In this document: piece after piece, positions 1-7,983 of the stretch
Layout of the letters: the number at the start of each line of letters is the position of its first letter
Numbering within the stretch: position 1 is the first letter of the stretch
Assembly: GCF_002929305.1 (NCBI RefSeq)
Contig: NZ_PJIO01000008.1
Span: 124,001-188,000 of the forward strand
Length of the DNA stretch: 64,000 nt
Origin: Arthrobacter sp. GMC3
GTDB taxonomy: Bacteria; Actinomycetota; Actinomycetes; Actinomycetales; Micrococcaceae
Direction of reading: 5' to 3'
The notes under the pieces: model-generated
What the model was told of the DNA's origin: nothing
The model's input: the letters and a program-made list of their open reading frames with translations, nothing else
The model's database searches: none
Program-made: the position numbers and the translations under genes

Positions 1-1
1 C

Positions 2-514
2 GGCTCCATCCGCTTCCGCCACGCCTTGATCCGAGGCCTGTTGGGATTCTTTGAAATCTACATGTCGCTGGGTTCGGTGGCCTTTTTGGCTTCCTTGTTC
101 AATGGGAAGTCCAAGCGGTTGGGCGACATGCTTGCCGGTACCTATGCGATCAGGGACAGGGCGCCGGAACCCAAACCGTTGCAGGTGCACACCGTTCCAG
201 CTTTGGCCCCCTGGGCCGCTCTAGCCGATATTGGCCGCCTGCCGGACACCTTAGCTAGGCGAATTTCCGTGTTCCTGCGTCAGGGCGGAGCCATGGCGCA
301 GGGGTCGCGTGAGTCGTTAGGGACCGATCTGGCCACCGAAGCAAGCCGGTATGTGGCACCGCAGCCACCCCTGGGCACTCCCCCGGAAATGTTCCTTGCC
401 GTACTGATCGCCGAGCGGCGGGACCGCGATTTCAAGCGGCTTTCCGCTGCGGCGGAGCAGGCACAGCGACTCCGCAGCAGGCTGGCCTCAAACGGCGGAG
501 CAAACAAGCAGTAG
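2..514 (+). CDS. RDD family membrane protein (5' truncated by window edge)
   Basis: C-terminal part of an RDD-domain membrane protein; the reading frame is open from base 2, so the start lies outside the window. The visible part has a hydrophobic segment (IYMSLGSVAFLASLF) followed by the diagnostic RDD end motif with KSKRLGDMLAGTYAIRDR, then a roughly 110-residue hydrophilic, Ala/Arg-rich cytoplasmic tail. RDD proteins are small membrane proteins of mostly unassigned transport role; in actinobacteria they often lie beside stage II sporulation M-like or cell-envelope genes, which would be upstream and unseen. The family call is secure; the function is not. Confidence 0.85.
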   Translation, partial: GSIRFRHALIRGLLGFFEIYMSLGSVAFLASLFNGKSKRLGDMLAGTYAIRDRAPEPKPLQVHTVPALAPWAALADIGRLPDTLARRISVFLRQGGAMAQGSRESLGTDLATEASRYVAPQPPLGTPPEMFLAVLIAERRDRDFKRLSAAAEQAQRLRSRLASNGGANKQ

Positions 515-562
515 TCCCGGTGGCGTGTCGGTACTTGCGCCGGATCACCGGCATCACTGTTC

Positions 563-775
563 CTACCCTGGAGTGTCTGACAGGGCCGAGCGCTCAATGT
601 ACTGGTCAACGGCCGTTTCCGAGACTCGGTATTGCCGGCCGAACCGGACCGCTTCGATTTCATGTGACTGCACCAGCCGGTACACCGTCATTTTTGACAG
701 GCGGATAGCGGCGGCAACCTCGGCAATGGTGAGGAAGTTCGATGAATCGGGCTGGCGGGTTGACAACGAATTCAC
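563..775 (-). CDS. Small helix-turn-helix (excisionase/BldC-like) DNA-binding protein
   Basis: 70-residue protein almost wholly made of a MerR-like winged HTH of the excisionase type: LTIAEVAAAIRLSKMTVYRLVQ forms the helix-turn-helix and EAVRFGRQYRVSETAVDQYI the wing and last helix. Such one-domain proteins (BldC and relatives) are common chromosomal regulators in actinobacteria; no integrase, att site or phage gene is nearby, so a true excisionase role is unlikely. The annotated GTG start has AAGG directly against it; a TTG nine bases downstream of the same AAGG would give better spacing, so the first three residues are uncertain. It is divergent from the Tad pilus genes and could regulate them (inference). 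Confidence 0.8.
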   Translation of the reverse strand: MNSLSTRQPDSSNFLTIAEVAAAIRLSKMTVYRLVQSHEIEAVRFGRQYRVSETAVDQYIERSALSDTPG

Positions 776-812
776 CCTTCACTGGGTCGGCGTATTGGTG
801 CGGACAGTTGGT

Positions 813-826
813 GTTTCCCAGGAAAC
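813..826. promoter_or_regulatory. Perfect dyad between HTH gene and Tad locus
   Basis: GTTTCCCAGGAAAC, two 6-bp arms around a CA centre, in the 187-base divergent region between the small HTH regulator and the first prepilin peptidase. The adjoining stretch (835-900) is AT-rich and could hold promoters for both directions. Operator function is inferred from symmetry and position only. Confidence 0.35.
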
Positions 827-962
827 CCCTTGCCGCATATTATGCATAACTGAATAAGGGCACAATAATGCCACAGCCTATATCAATGTAACAATTATGT
901 CATCGAAAATCTTCGGGGCGGAATTTCAATCCACTCCATAAACAGCCAGCAAGGGAACAACC

Positions 963-1652
963 GTGAGCGAATATCATGCCAGCTTTTCACTCATTGTGAT
1001 ATTTGCAATTCTTGGTGTTTGCGCAGGGCTGGCCGCGGATAAGGGAGCCCGCCGACTTCTCCCCGAACTGCATGGTCAATACCGGCTCCGCGACGCCGTG
1101 GCCGCGTCCGCTGTGACCGGCGTGCTGTTCGGGGGCATGGTTTGGCGGTTTGGCGTGTCGTGGACCCTGCCGGCATTCCTCTTCCTTGCGGTTGCCGGCG
1201 TGGTGCTGTCCAGGATCGATTTGGCGCACAAGCTGCTGCCCAATGCCATTGTGCTGCCGTCCTTTCTAGTTGCACTGGTGCTGCTGCTCGTGGACGCAGC
1301 GGCGAACGGCAGATGGGGAAATATGCTGCTTGCCCTGGCCGGATCCGGCGTAATGTTCGTCATTTACCTGGTTTTGGCAATAATTTCCCCGCGCGGGATG
1401 GGCATGGGTGACGTGAAGCTCTCCGCCGTGCTGGGCCTCTACTTGGGTTACCTCTCCGTGGGGCCTCTGGTGCTGGGTATGTTTCTTGGGTTTGTTGTTG
1501 GTGCTGTGACTGGTGGTGTTCTTGTGATTGCCGGATTGGCGGGAAGAAAGAGCGCCGTGCCGTTTGGCCCGTCCATGGTTGCCGGGGCATTGCTGGCCGT
1601 GTTGTTCGGCGCAGAACTGGGTCGAGTACTGCTGCCTGCGCTGTTCGCCTAG
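963..1652 (+). CDS. Prepilin peptidase, A24 family (TadV/CpaA-like)
   Basis: Integral-membrane aspartic protease that cleaves (and may methylate) Flp prepilins before assembly. 229 residues with about six hydrophobic segments. The two catalytic aspartates are present: D86 in RIDLAHKLLPN and D150 in GMGMGDVKLS (the GxGD motif). It lacks the N-terminal zinc-binding cytoplasmic methylase domain of PilD, as TadV proteins do. GTG start at the head of the Tad locus, 236 bases upstream of the Flp pilin gene, which is its likely substrate. Two further A24 peptidases occur in this window. Confidence 0.93.
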   Translation: MSEYHASFSLIVIFAILGVCAGLAADKGARRLLPELHGQYRLRDAVAASAVTGVLFGGMVWRFGVSWTLPAFLFLAVAGVVLSRIDLAHKLLPNAIVLPSFLVALVLLLVDAAANGRWGNMLLALAGSGVMFVIYLVLAIISPRGMGMGDVKLSAVLGLYLGYLSVGPLVLGMFLGFVVGAVTGGVLVIAGLAGRKSAVPFGPSMVAGALLAVLFGAELGRVLLPALFA

Positions 1653-1760
1653 GCCAAAAAACGAGTGTTTCGCAGGGCCACTCGCAGGGCAAATGCGAGT
1701 GGTGGAGCGGCCAAAATAGAGTGTTATGCGAGTGTCCGGGCGAAAAGCGAGTGTTGACCG
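1652..1760. repeat. Three related direct repeats upstream of the pilin gene, enclosing a hairpin
   Basis: Three imperfect copies of a roughly 24-base unit, GGCCAAAA(n)GAGTGTT followed by (T/A)CGnAG-like sequence, begin at 1652, 1709 and 1738; the third is the most diverged (GGGCGAAAAGCGAGTGTTG). Between copies 1 and 2 sits a perfect 9-bp hairpin (1678-1702; CCACTCGCA, 7-base loop, TGCGAGTGG). The first copy begins at the stop codon of the prepilin peptidase. Could be a terminator plus repeated regulator sites for the pilin promoter; this is inference. Confidence 0.5.
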
Positions 1761-1888
1761 CACTTTCGAAAAGCTTGTATTCCTTAGATATCGAATTTCT
1801 GGACGGCCTTTTTTGGGGGGCAGCGGAAATATCGGCAATTATCCGAACCATTCGGACATTATCCGAATGACACGAAGGGAATTAGACA

Positions 1889-2107
1889 GTGAATTCAATT
1901 ATGGTCTCCGCGCTCGCTTTCATCGCCGGTGTCAAGAACCGCCTCACGGGCGAAGAAAAGGGCGCCACCGCCGTTGAATACGGCATCATGGTGGCCCTCA
2001 TTGCCGTCGTTATCATCGGCGCGGTTACTTTGCTCGGTGGACAGATTAAGGGTGCTTTCGACTCAATAACGGGCGTGTTGCCGACACCCCCCGCAAAGAC
2101 GCCGTAG
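1889..2107 (+). CDS. Flp family type IVb pilin
   Basis: 72-residue major Tad pilin precursor. Residues 1-25 are a short leader ending in basic and acidic residues (NRLTGEEKG), followed by the hallmark processing region G-ATAVEYG with Glu at mature position 5 and a Tyr, then a hydrophobic helix (IMVALIAVVIIGAVTLLGG) and a short Pro-rich tail. The prepilin peptidase would cut at EEKG/ATAVEYG. GTG start, with an AGGGA ribosome-binding sequence about eight bases upstream. It is followed by a strong hairpin that separates it from the assembly genes. Confidence 0.95.
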   Translation: MNSIMVSALAFIAGVKNRLTGEEKGATAVEYGIMVALIAVVIIGAVTLLGGQIKGAFDSITGVLPTPPAKTP

Positions 2108-2124
2108 CGTCCCGCCGCAGTTTG

Positions 2125-2168
2125 GCCCTTCTGCCGACCGTCCCCTCCGGGACGGTCGGCAGAAGGGC
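2125..2168 (+). terminator. Strong hairpin between pilin and cpaB-like gene
   Basis: Perfect 20-bp stem (left arm 2125-2144, right arm 2149-2168) with a CTCC loop, no T-tract after it. It lies 18 bases after the pilin stop and 70 bases before the next gene. Best read as a partial terminator or 3' stabiliser that lets the abundant pilin transcript exceed that of the assembly machinery. Confidence 0.7.
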
Positions 2169-2237
2169 AGGCCCCCGACGCAGCGATTCGTGCGTCCCAA
2201 GATTTGTTGAGCTGTTCCAAGAGGTGAGGTACCCACC

Positions 2238-2963
2238 ATGAAATCCCGTCTGCTCGGAGGCATCACAGCACTGGTGCTGGCAATCGTTGGCACCATGATG
2301 TTGGTCAGCTACGTCTCAAAAGCGGATCTCCGGGCACAGGCCTCACTTGATCCCGTCAGCGTACTGATAGTGGAATCATCCGTCCCGGCCGGCACCAAGG
2401 CCGAAGATTTGGGTTCCTACGTGAAGGTCCACTCGCTCCCAGGAGTCGCCAAAGCTCCCGACGCTCTTTCCGACCTCGACGGCTCGGCAGGCCAGGTCAC
2501 GTCCGTGGGTCTGGAACCGGGGGAACAGTTGCTTGCCAGTAGGCTGATTGACCCGACCAAGCTCACCACCCCGGGCACGGTACAGGTCCCGGACGGTATG
2601 CAGGAAGTGACAATCCTCCTACCTCCCGAACGTGTGGTGGGCGGAACACTTCGCGCCGGTGACACGGTGGGTCTTTTTGTCACCATGGAGAACCCAGACA
2701 CCAAACTTTCCTCCACACAAATTGTCTTTGACAAGGTTCTGGTGACAGCCATCCAGCAGGCGCCACAAAGCACGGAACAGTCTCCGGACGGGACTCTGGC
2801 AGTTCCTAACGGTTCCTCCTTTGTCACCTTTGCCCGCAACTCCACCGACTCGGCAAAGATCATCCTCAGCGCCGGTACCGGCAGCATCTGGCTGACCAAG
2901 CAGACGGCCAAGACACCTGCCAGCGAGCGCACGCCAGTGGACACGAACGGCATCTTCAAATGA
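2238..2963 (+). CDS. Flp pilus assembly protein CpaB/RcpC-like (SAF domain)
   Basis: 241 residues: a single N-terminal membrane anchor (about 7-27), then an extracytoplasmic SAF/RcpC domain containing VPAGTKAEDLGSYVKV and the EPGEQLLASRLID signature, then a Thr/Ser-rich tail. CpaB/RcpC proteins are periplasm- or wall-side components of the Tad machine and may bind peptidoglycan or sugar via the SAF fold. ATG start with a GAGGTGAGG ribosome-binding region. Its TGA overlaps the next ATG by four bases, implying translational coupling with the CpaE-like ATPase. Confidence 0.9.
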   Translation: MKSRLLGGITALVLAIVGTMMLVSYVSKADLRAQASLDPVSVLIVESSVPAGTKAEDLGSYVKVHSLPGVAKAPDALSDLDGSAGQVTSVGLEPGEQLLASRLIDPTKLTTPGTVQVPDGMQEVTILLPPERVVGGTLRAGDTVGLFVTMENPDTKLSSTQIVFDKVLVTAIQQAPQSTEQSPDGTLAVPNGSSFVTFARNSTDSAKIILSAGTGSIWLTKQTAKTPASERTPVDTNGIFK

Positions 2964-4144
2964 GCCGCTTCCTCGCCCTGAGCGCATCGGCACAATTTGA
3001 GCACCACCTCTTTGCCTCTCTGGGTCCCGCCCATGAATTGCAGGTGGTGCCCGCTTTCACCGGCACCCCCTCGGAATTTCTGGCTCGAAGTGTAGGCGGC
3101 CTGATTGACGTGGTCATCCTGGGACCCGACGTCCACTTGGACCAGTCATTTTCACTGGCCGCAGGACTGGACCGTTTGCATCCGGACATCGTGGTTGTCC
3201 TCACCGCCGTCCCCTCCACCGAACTCATGCAGGCAGCCATGCGTGCCGGGATTCGTGACGTGGTTGACCCCGGCACGGCGCCCGAGTACCTGCGCCAGGC
3301 CCTGGAACTTGCCGCCTTTACGGCAGGAACCCGACGGCTGGTTGCAGAGAAAACCGTGGAGCAGCAAAACATCCGAGGACGGGTGATCTCGGTGATGTCA
3401 CCCAAGGGCGGGGTGGGAAAGACCACCGTTGCCACCAACCTGGCCATTGGCCTGGCCAGGCTGGCGCCCCTGGGCGTGGTGATCGTGGACCTGGACCTTC
3501 AGTTCGGCGATGTGGCCTCCGGTCTGGGACTTGAACCGAGCTACACTATCAGCGATGTGGTCAACGGGGACGCCTCCAGTGACGCCATGGTACTCAAGGC
3601 TTACCTCAGTCCGCATCCGTGCGGGCTCTACGCCATGTGTGCACCCTTGCGGCCTGCGGAAGCCGACCATATCAAGCCCGCGCAGTTGAGCACCCTGATC
3701 AGCCAACTCGCCTTGGAGTTTCCCTTTGTGGTCCTGGACACCGCGCCAGGGCTGGGCGAAGAGGTGCTGGCCAGCCTGGAATTGGCCACCGACGGCGTGT
3801 GGGTCTGCGGCATGGACATACCCAGTATCCGAGGCCTGAACCACGCCTTGGAAGTCCTGGCACAGCTGGATTTGATTCCACCGACGAACAGCGTGGTGCT
3901 GAACTTTGCCAACAACCACAACGGCCTCTCCGTGAAAGATGTCGAAGCCACTATAGGACTACCGGTTGACATCGTGCTGCCACAATCGCGTGCCGTGCAG
4001 TTCTCAACGAACGCCGGCATTCCGGTGCTGCAGGACGGCCGGAAGGATCCAGCAGCCAAGGGCCTGAATAGCCTAGTGAACCGGCTAGTTGGGACTCCCG
4101 TCTCGGCTCGTAAGAATAACCACCGAAGGGCTGAGATCTCATGA
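2960..4144 (+). CDS. CpaE/TadZ-like pilus localisation ATPase
   Basis: 394 residues. The N-terminal 130 residues resemble a receiver fold without an obvious phosphoacceptor site; the C-terminal part is a MinD/ParA-type ATPase with deviant Walker A SPKGGVGKTT at 147-156, switch-like VDLDLQFGDVASGLG and a Walker B-type segment FVVLDTAPGLG. TadZ/CpaE proteins position the pilus machine at the pole or membrane. ATGA overlaps on both sides (with CpaB upstream and CpaF downstream) mark a tightly coupled operon. Confidence 0.92.
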   Translation: MSRFLALSASAQFEHHLFASLGPAHELQVVPAFTGTPSEFLARSVGGLIDVVILGPDVHLDQSFSLAAGLDRLHPDIVVVLTAVPSTELMQAAMRAGIRDVVDPGTAPEYLRQALELAAFTAGTRRLVAEKTVEQQNIRGRVISVMSPKGGVGKTTVATNLAIGLARLAPLGVVIVDLDLQFGDVASGLGLEPSYTISDVVNGDASSDAMVLKAYLSPHPCGLYAMCAPLRPAEADHIKPAQLSTLISQLALEFPFVVLDTAPGLGEEVLASLELATDGVWVCGMDIPSIRGLNHALEVLAQLDLIPPTNSVVLNFANNHNGLSVKDVEATIGLPVDIVLPQSRAVQFSTNAGIPVLQDGRKDPAAKGLNSLVNRLVGTPVSARKNNHRRAEIS

Positions 4145-5598
4145 GCCTGAGCCACCGTCTGGAAACCGCCCGCCGGGGCGCCCACGCACTCGCCCCGGCG
4201 GACCTGCCAGCGCCTCCCACTATGCCTCCCACGGCAGGGGCAGCGTCAGCGGCCGTATCCAACAGCACACAAGTCGCAGATCCTCCTACCAAAACATCTC
4301 ACAAGGCCTCTCCTGATGCACTAGCCGGGATTAAGCAACGGGCCGCGGAAGAGCTGACCACTCGCCTGGGCAGCCGGGTCATGGACAGCAGCCTGGACGA
4401 AGGCGACGTACGCAGAATGGTTCGCGACGCCCTGGGCGCCTTCATTGACGAGGCCCAGGTCCCCCTAACACCGGAGGAACGCCGCAGACTCATCCGGGAA
4501 ATCGTTGACGAAGTTTTGGGCCTCGGCCCGCTGCAACGGCTCCTGGACGACCCCCTGGTCACCGAAATCATGGTCAACGGTGCCAACAGCATCTACGTGG
4601 AGCGGGCGGGGCGTCTGCACCTGACGGGCACCACCTTCAGCTCTGATTCACACCTGCGCCGGGTGATCGAGCGCATTGTCTCGCGCATCGGACGCCGGAT
4701 CGACGAGTCCTCGCCACTGGTGGACGCCCGGTTGCAGGACGGCTCGCGCGTCAACGCCGTCATCCCCCCTCTTGCAGTAGACGGTCCCTCCCTAACCATC
4801 CGCAAATTCTCCGCCGTACCGCTGACGGTCAACGACCTGATCAGCTATGATTCCATCTCCCCAGCCATCGCCCAAGTGCTCGATGCGTGTGTACAAGCCC
4901 GCCTGAACATCATCGTGTCCGGTGGCACCGGCACGGGCAAGACCACTCTGCTCAACGTCCTGTCCTCCTTTATTCCCGCCGACGAGCGCATTGTCACCAT
5001 TGAGGACGCTGTGGAACTGCAGTTGCAGCAAGACCATGTGGTCAGGCTTGAAAGCAGGCCAGCCAACATCGAGGGCCGGGGTGCCGTTGATATCCGCGAT
5101 CTGGTCAGGAATTCCCTGCGTATGCGCCCGGACCGGATAGTGGTGGGAGAGGTCCGCGGAGGTGAGGCACTGGACATGCTCCAGGCCATGAACACCGGCC
5201 ACGACGGCTCCATCTCCACAGTGCACTCGAACGCACCGCGGGATGCCGTGGCCCGGTTGGAAACGTTAGTGCTGATGGCTGGCATGGACTTGCCCCTGCG
5301 CGCGATCCGCGAACAAATCGCCAGCGCAGTGCACGTGATAGTGCAGTTGAGTCGTTTGCGGGATGGCACCCGGCGGGTCACCCACATCACCGAGGTAATC
5401 GGGATGGAAGGTGACGTGGTGACACTCCAGGACGTCTTCGTGTTTGACCATGGGGCAGGGGTGGACGCCCAGGGGCGCTTCATGGGAAAGGCGGTGGCAA
5501 CAGGCATCCGTCCGCGGTTTGTTGAAAAATTCGCCGATATGGGGATTACGCTGCCAGCGGGGCTTTTTGCCGCACCCCACCAACAGCTGGGTTGGTAA
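4141..5598 (+). CDS. CpaF/TadA family pilus assembly ATPase
   Basis: 485-residue secretion-superfamily hexameric ATPase that powers Tad pilus extension, and in some species retraction. After a Pro/Ala-rich N-terminal region (to about 60) and a helical N-domain come Walker A GGTGTGKTT (261-269), acidic box around TIEDAVELQ (286-294), Walker B RIVVGEVRGGEALD (332-345) and the His box GHDGSISTVHSN (353-364). All motifs are intact. Start overlaps the CpaE stop (ATGA). Next gene is the TadB platform protein. Confidence 0.95.
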   Translation: MSLSHRLETARRGAHALAPADLPAPPTMPPTAGAASAAVSNSTQVADPPTKTSHKASPDALAGIKQRAAEELTTRLGSRVMDSSLDEGDVRRMVRDALGAFIDEAQVPLTPEERRRLIREIVDEVLGLGPLQRLLDDPLVTEIMVNGANSIYVERAGRLHLTGTTFSSDSHLRRVIERIVSRIGRRIDESSPLVDARLQDGSRVNAVIPPLAVDGPSLTIRKFSAVPLTVNDLISYDSISPAIAQVLDACVQARLNIIVSGGTGTGKTTLLNVLSSFIPADERIVTIEDAVELQLQQDHVVRLESRPANIEGRGAVDIRDLVRNSLRMRPDRIVVGEVRGGEALDMLQAMNTGHDGSISTVHSNAPRDAVARLETLVLMAGMDLPLRAIREQIASAVHVIVQLSRLRDGTRRVTHITEVIGMEGDVVTLQDVFVFDHGAGVDAQGRFMGKAVATGIRPRFVEKFADMGITLPAGLFAAPHQQLGW

Positions 5599-5603
5599 CA
5601 AAC

Positions 5604-6551
5604 ATGCTTCACGATCCCTCCCTACTGGCCGGCGTGGCCCTGATCCTGCTGGCAACGCTCCTTGCCCTGTTCACCACCTTCAAGTCGCGCCGCAGCGGCA
5701 TTCACATCAGCCGCAGACGGCCAAAAACCGCTGCCACCTCTGCATCGGTGGTTTCCAGGCTGGGTGCCACCGCCGTAGCGGCGGTGGAGCGCCGGGTGGG
5801 CAAGAAAGTGAGCGGCCCCTTTGGCCGCGATGCCTTGGGCGGTGCCGGCCTGAAATCGTCGCCGTCCGAATTCATCGTCATCATGCTGGCGGCCTCCATT
5901 GGCCTGGCTGCCGTGGGCCTGGTGCTACAGGGACCGATGGCCGCGCTCTTGCTCGCTGCCATGGGCCCGCTGGGAGCCATCGCGCTCGTAAAGTTCAAGA
6001 CAAGCCGGCGCCTTGCCGCCTTTGACAACCAGCTCAGCGACATGCTGATGTCCCTCTCGGGAAGCCTGCGCGCCGGGCATGGAATTGCCCAGAGCATGCA
6101 CAGCGCCAGTGTGGAAATGCCCGCCCCCATGGGCGAGGAACTGGCCCGCATAGTCAACGAGTCCAGGGTTGGCAGGCCTGTTACGGATTCGATGGCCGAG
6201 GTTGGCAGGCGGATGCAGTGTGAGGACTTTGAATGGCTCAGCCAGGCAATCGAGATCAACCGCGAGGTGGGCGGGGACCTTGCCAGCGTGATGGACCATG
6301 TGGCGGAAACCGTTCGTGAGCGCGCGCAGATCAAGGGTCAGGTCCGGGCCCTTGCGGCGGAAGGGAAGTTCTCCGCCTACATCCTCATCGCCCTGCCGTT
6401 CTTTGTGGCCCTTTTCATCAACCTGAGCAATCCTGGCTACATGGGTGCGCTCACCAAGTCCCCGCTTGGCTGGATCATGATCGCCACCGGCATGATCATG
6501 ATGGCGATCGGTTCCTTCTGGATCAGCCGCATGGTCAAGATCAAATTCTAG
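5604..6551 (+). CDS. TadB-like inner-membrane platform protein (T2SS F family)
   Basis: About 315 residues with N-terminal and central hydrophobic segments, a cytoplasmic GspF-like domain (FDNQLSDMLMSLSGSLRAGHGIAQSM ... WLSQAIEINREVGGDLASVMDHVAETVRER) and two C-terminal membrane helices. It forms the TadB half of the platform that CpaF drives. I chose ATG 5604, five bases after the CpaF stop; a TTG at 5592 would overlap cpaF and add four residues. GGGTTGG is a weak ribosome-binding site for either. Confidence 0.92.
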   Translation: MLHDPSLLAGVALILLATLLALFTTFKSRRSGIHISRRRPKTAATSASVVSRLGATAVAAVERRVGKKVSGPFGRDALGGAGLKSSPSEFIVIMLAASIGLAAVGLVLQGPMAALLLAAMGPLGAIALVKFKTSRRLAAFDNQLSDMLMSLSGSLRAGHGIAQSMHSASVEMPAPMGEELARIVNESRVGRPVTDSMAEVGRRMQCEDFEWLSQAIEINREVGGDLASVMDHVAETVRERAQIKGQVRALAAEGKFSAYILIALPFFVALFINLSNPGYMGALTKSPLGWIMIATGMIMMAIGSFWISRMVKIKF

Positions 6552-6560
6552 GAGCCCACC

Positions 6561-7442
6561 ATGACCCCCACAGCCTGGTTGCTGATCGCCGTAGTCGTCC
6601 TCCCATTGTCCTACTTCGCCTGGTCAATGATCTCCGTGGACAGGGAAACCGGGACGCTCATCCGGAAACGCCTGCATGCTGCCGCACCAAAATCAGCGAC
6701 GGGCGTAGCCAAAACCGAGTCAAGCCGGCTGGTCGAGCTGGCCCGCAAGCTGACCCCTCGCGGTTACGTAATGTGGCTGGACAAGTTGCTCGGCAATGCC
6801 GGGCGCCCCGCCTCCATGCCCTTGGACAGGCTCTTGACAGTAAAGCCACTGGCGGCGCTGGGCGGAGCCCTGCTCGGCCTCCTGCTGATAGCAAAGTCGC
6901 CGCAGGGGGTACTGCTGGCGGTTGGAATAACTGCAGGGTGCTATTTCCTGCCGGACCTGCTGGTGTACAACACCAGCACCAAACGTCAGGCAACCATTGC
7001 CCTTGACCTGCCCAACGTCATGGACCAACTCCTCATCTCGGTGGAGGCCGGGCTCGGATTCGAGGCCGCCATGTCCCGGGTGGGCGCAACCGGCAAGGGC
7101 CCCATGTCCGAGGAAATGGCCCGGACCCTGCAAGACATCCAGGCCGGCATGACCCGCCGTGAGGCGTACAAGGCCATGGCGGCACGGTCCTCGGTGCCAG
7201 ACCTGACAAGTTTTGTTGGGGCAGTCATCCAGGCTGACGCCCAGGGGCTCTCGGTGGCCCGTGTCCTGAAACCTCAGGCGGACCAGATGCGGATCAAGCG
7301 CCGCCTCCGGGCGGAGGAAAAAGCCATGAAACTCCCTGTGGCCGTGGTTTTCCCGCTACTGCTGTTTATCTTTCCGCCCCTGTTCATCGTCATTTTGGGC
7401 CCGGCCGTCATCAATGCCATCGCCGCGTTCTCGGGGCGGTGA
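6561..7442 (+). CDS. TadC-like inner-membrane platform protein (T2SS F family)
   Basis: 293 residues, second GspF-like platform protein: N-terminal helix (AWLLIAVVVLPLSYFAW), a central pair of helices near 95-130, a GspF domain with LDLPNVMDQLLISVEAGLGFEAAM and AVIQADAQGLSVARVLK, and a C-terminal hydrophobic hairpin with Pro-rich turn (PLLLFIFPPLFIVILGPAVI). ATG is preceded by AGGAGCCCACC. Tad systems use a TadB/TadC pair, and the adjacent order here is canonical. Confidence 0.93.
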   Translation: MTPTAWLLIAVVVLPLSYFAWSMISVDRETGTLIRKRLHAAAPKSATGVAKTESSRLVELARKLTPRGYVMWLDKLLGNAGRPASMPLDRLLTVKPLAALGGALLGLLLIAKSPQGVLLAVGITAGCYFLPDLLVYNTSTKRQATIALDLPNVMDQLLISVEAGLGFEAAMSRVGATGKGPMSEEMARTLQDIQAGMTRREAYKAMAARSSVPDLTSFVGAVIQADAQGLSVARVLKPQADQMRIKRRLRAEEKAMKLPVAVVFPLLLFIFPPLFIVILGPAVINAIAAFSGR

Positions 7443-7524
7443 GGACATGGACGAGGCAACATCGGACCAGCCAACGTCGCTGGGCAATAGACAGCTAGGG
7501 ACCAACAGCAAAGGAGGGTGGCAA

Positions 7525-7983
7525 ATGTTTCGTGGACGGAAAAAGCTTGGAAAGGACAGCACCAACAGGCAGCGAGGTGCTGCAGCCGTTGAATTTGCCC
7601 TGATCCTGCCATTGTTGCTGTTCATGGTCCTGGGCGTGATCGACTACGGCGTCTTCTTTAGCCAGAACATCAGCCTGCAAAATGCTGCGCGCGAAGGCGC
7701 ACGGCAGGGAGTGACCCAAGGTGACGTGCTCAAATACACCAACCAGTCCAGGGGCTTGTTGGATGACAAGAAGCTCCAAATCAAGTTCGCCGTCGACACC
7801 ACGGCTGGAGCCCCCGGCACCATGGTGGTCTGCGTACGCTACCCACAATCGTCGCTGACGGGCTTCTTCTCCTTCGCACTCAAGGGAACTTCCGAGGCGA
7901 AATCGGTTATGCGGATGGAAGGCACGGCACCCGTAGCCACGGGATCAAAGAATTGGATTGGGACCACACCATGTACAGCCTAA
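7525..7983 (+). CDS. TadE-like pseudopilin
   Basis: 152 residues. RQRGAAAVEFALILPLLLFMVLGVIDYGVFF is the TadE signature: positively charged N-terminus, G/AAAVEFA processing-like site with Glu at +5, hydrophobic helix, then an extracellular domain with two Cys. Minor pilin probably cleaved by an A24 peptidase. The frame is open upstream to 7414 inside tadC, but ATG 7525 has AAGGAGGG seven bases before it and gives the family's usual length, so I start there. Confidence 0.9.
   Translation: MFRGRKKLGKDSTNRQRGAAAVEFALILPLLLFMVLGVIDYGVFFSQNISLQNAAREGARQGVTQGDVLKYTNQSRGLLDDKKLQIKFAVDTTAGAPGTMVVCVRYPQSSLTGFFSFALKGTSEAKSVMRMEGTAPVATGSKNWIGTTPCTA

Noticed and set aside
512..560. Fifth stop-linked element after the RDD gene (TAGTCCCGG)
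   Set aside because: It shares only TAGTCCC; no central palindrome, CCCTCGG or GTGGGCCCA follows, so it may be coincidence.
563..775. Prophage excisionase
   Set aside because: Fold is excisionase-like, but no integrase, att duplication or phage gene lies in the window; BldC-type regulators have the same fold.
1652..1760. Possible short CRISPR or origin iterons
   Set aside because: Only three diverged units with uneven spacing, no cas or replication genes nearby; regulatory sites fit better.
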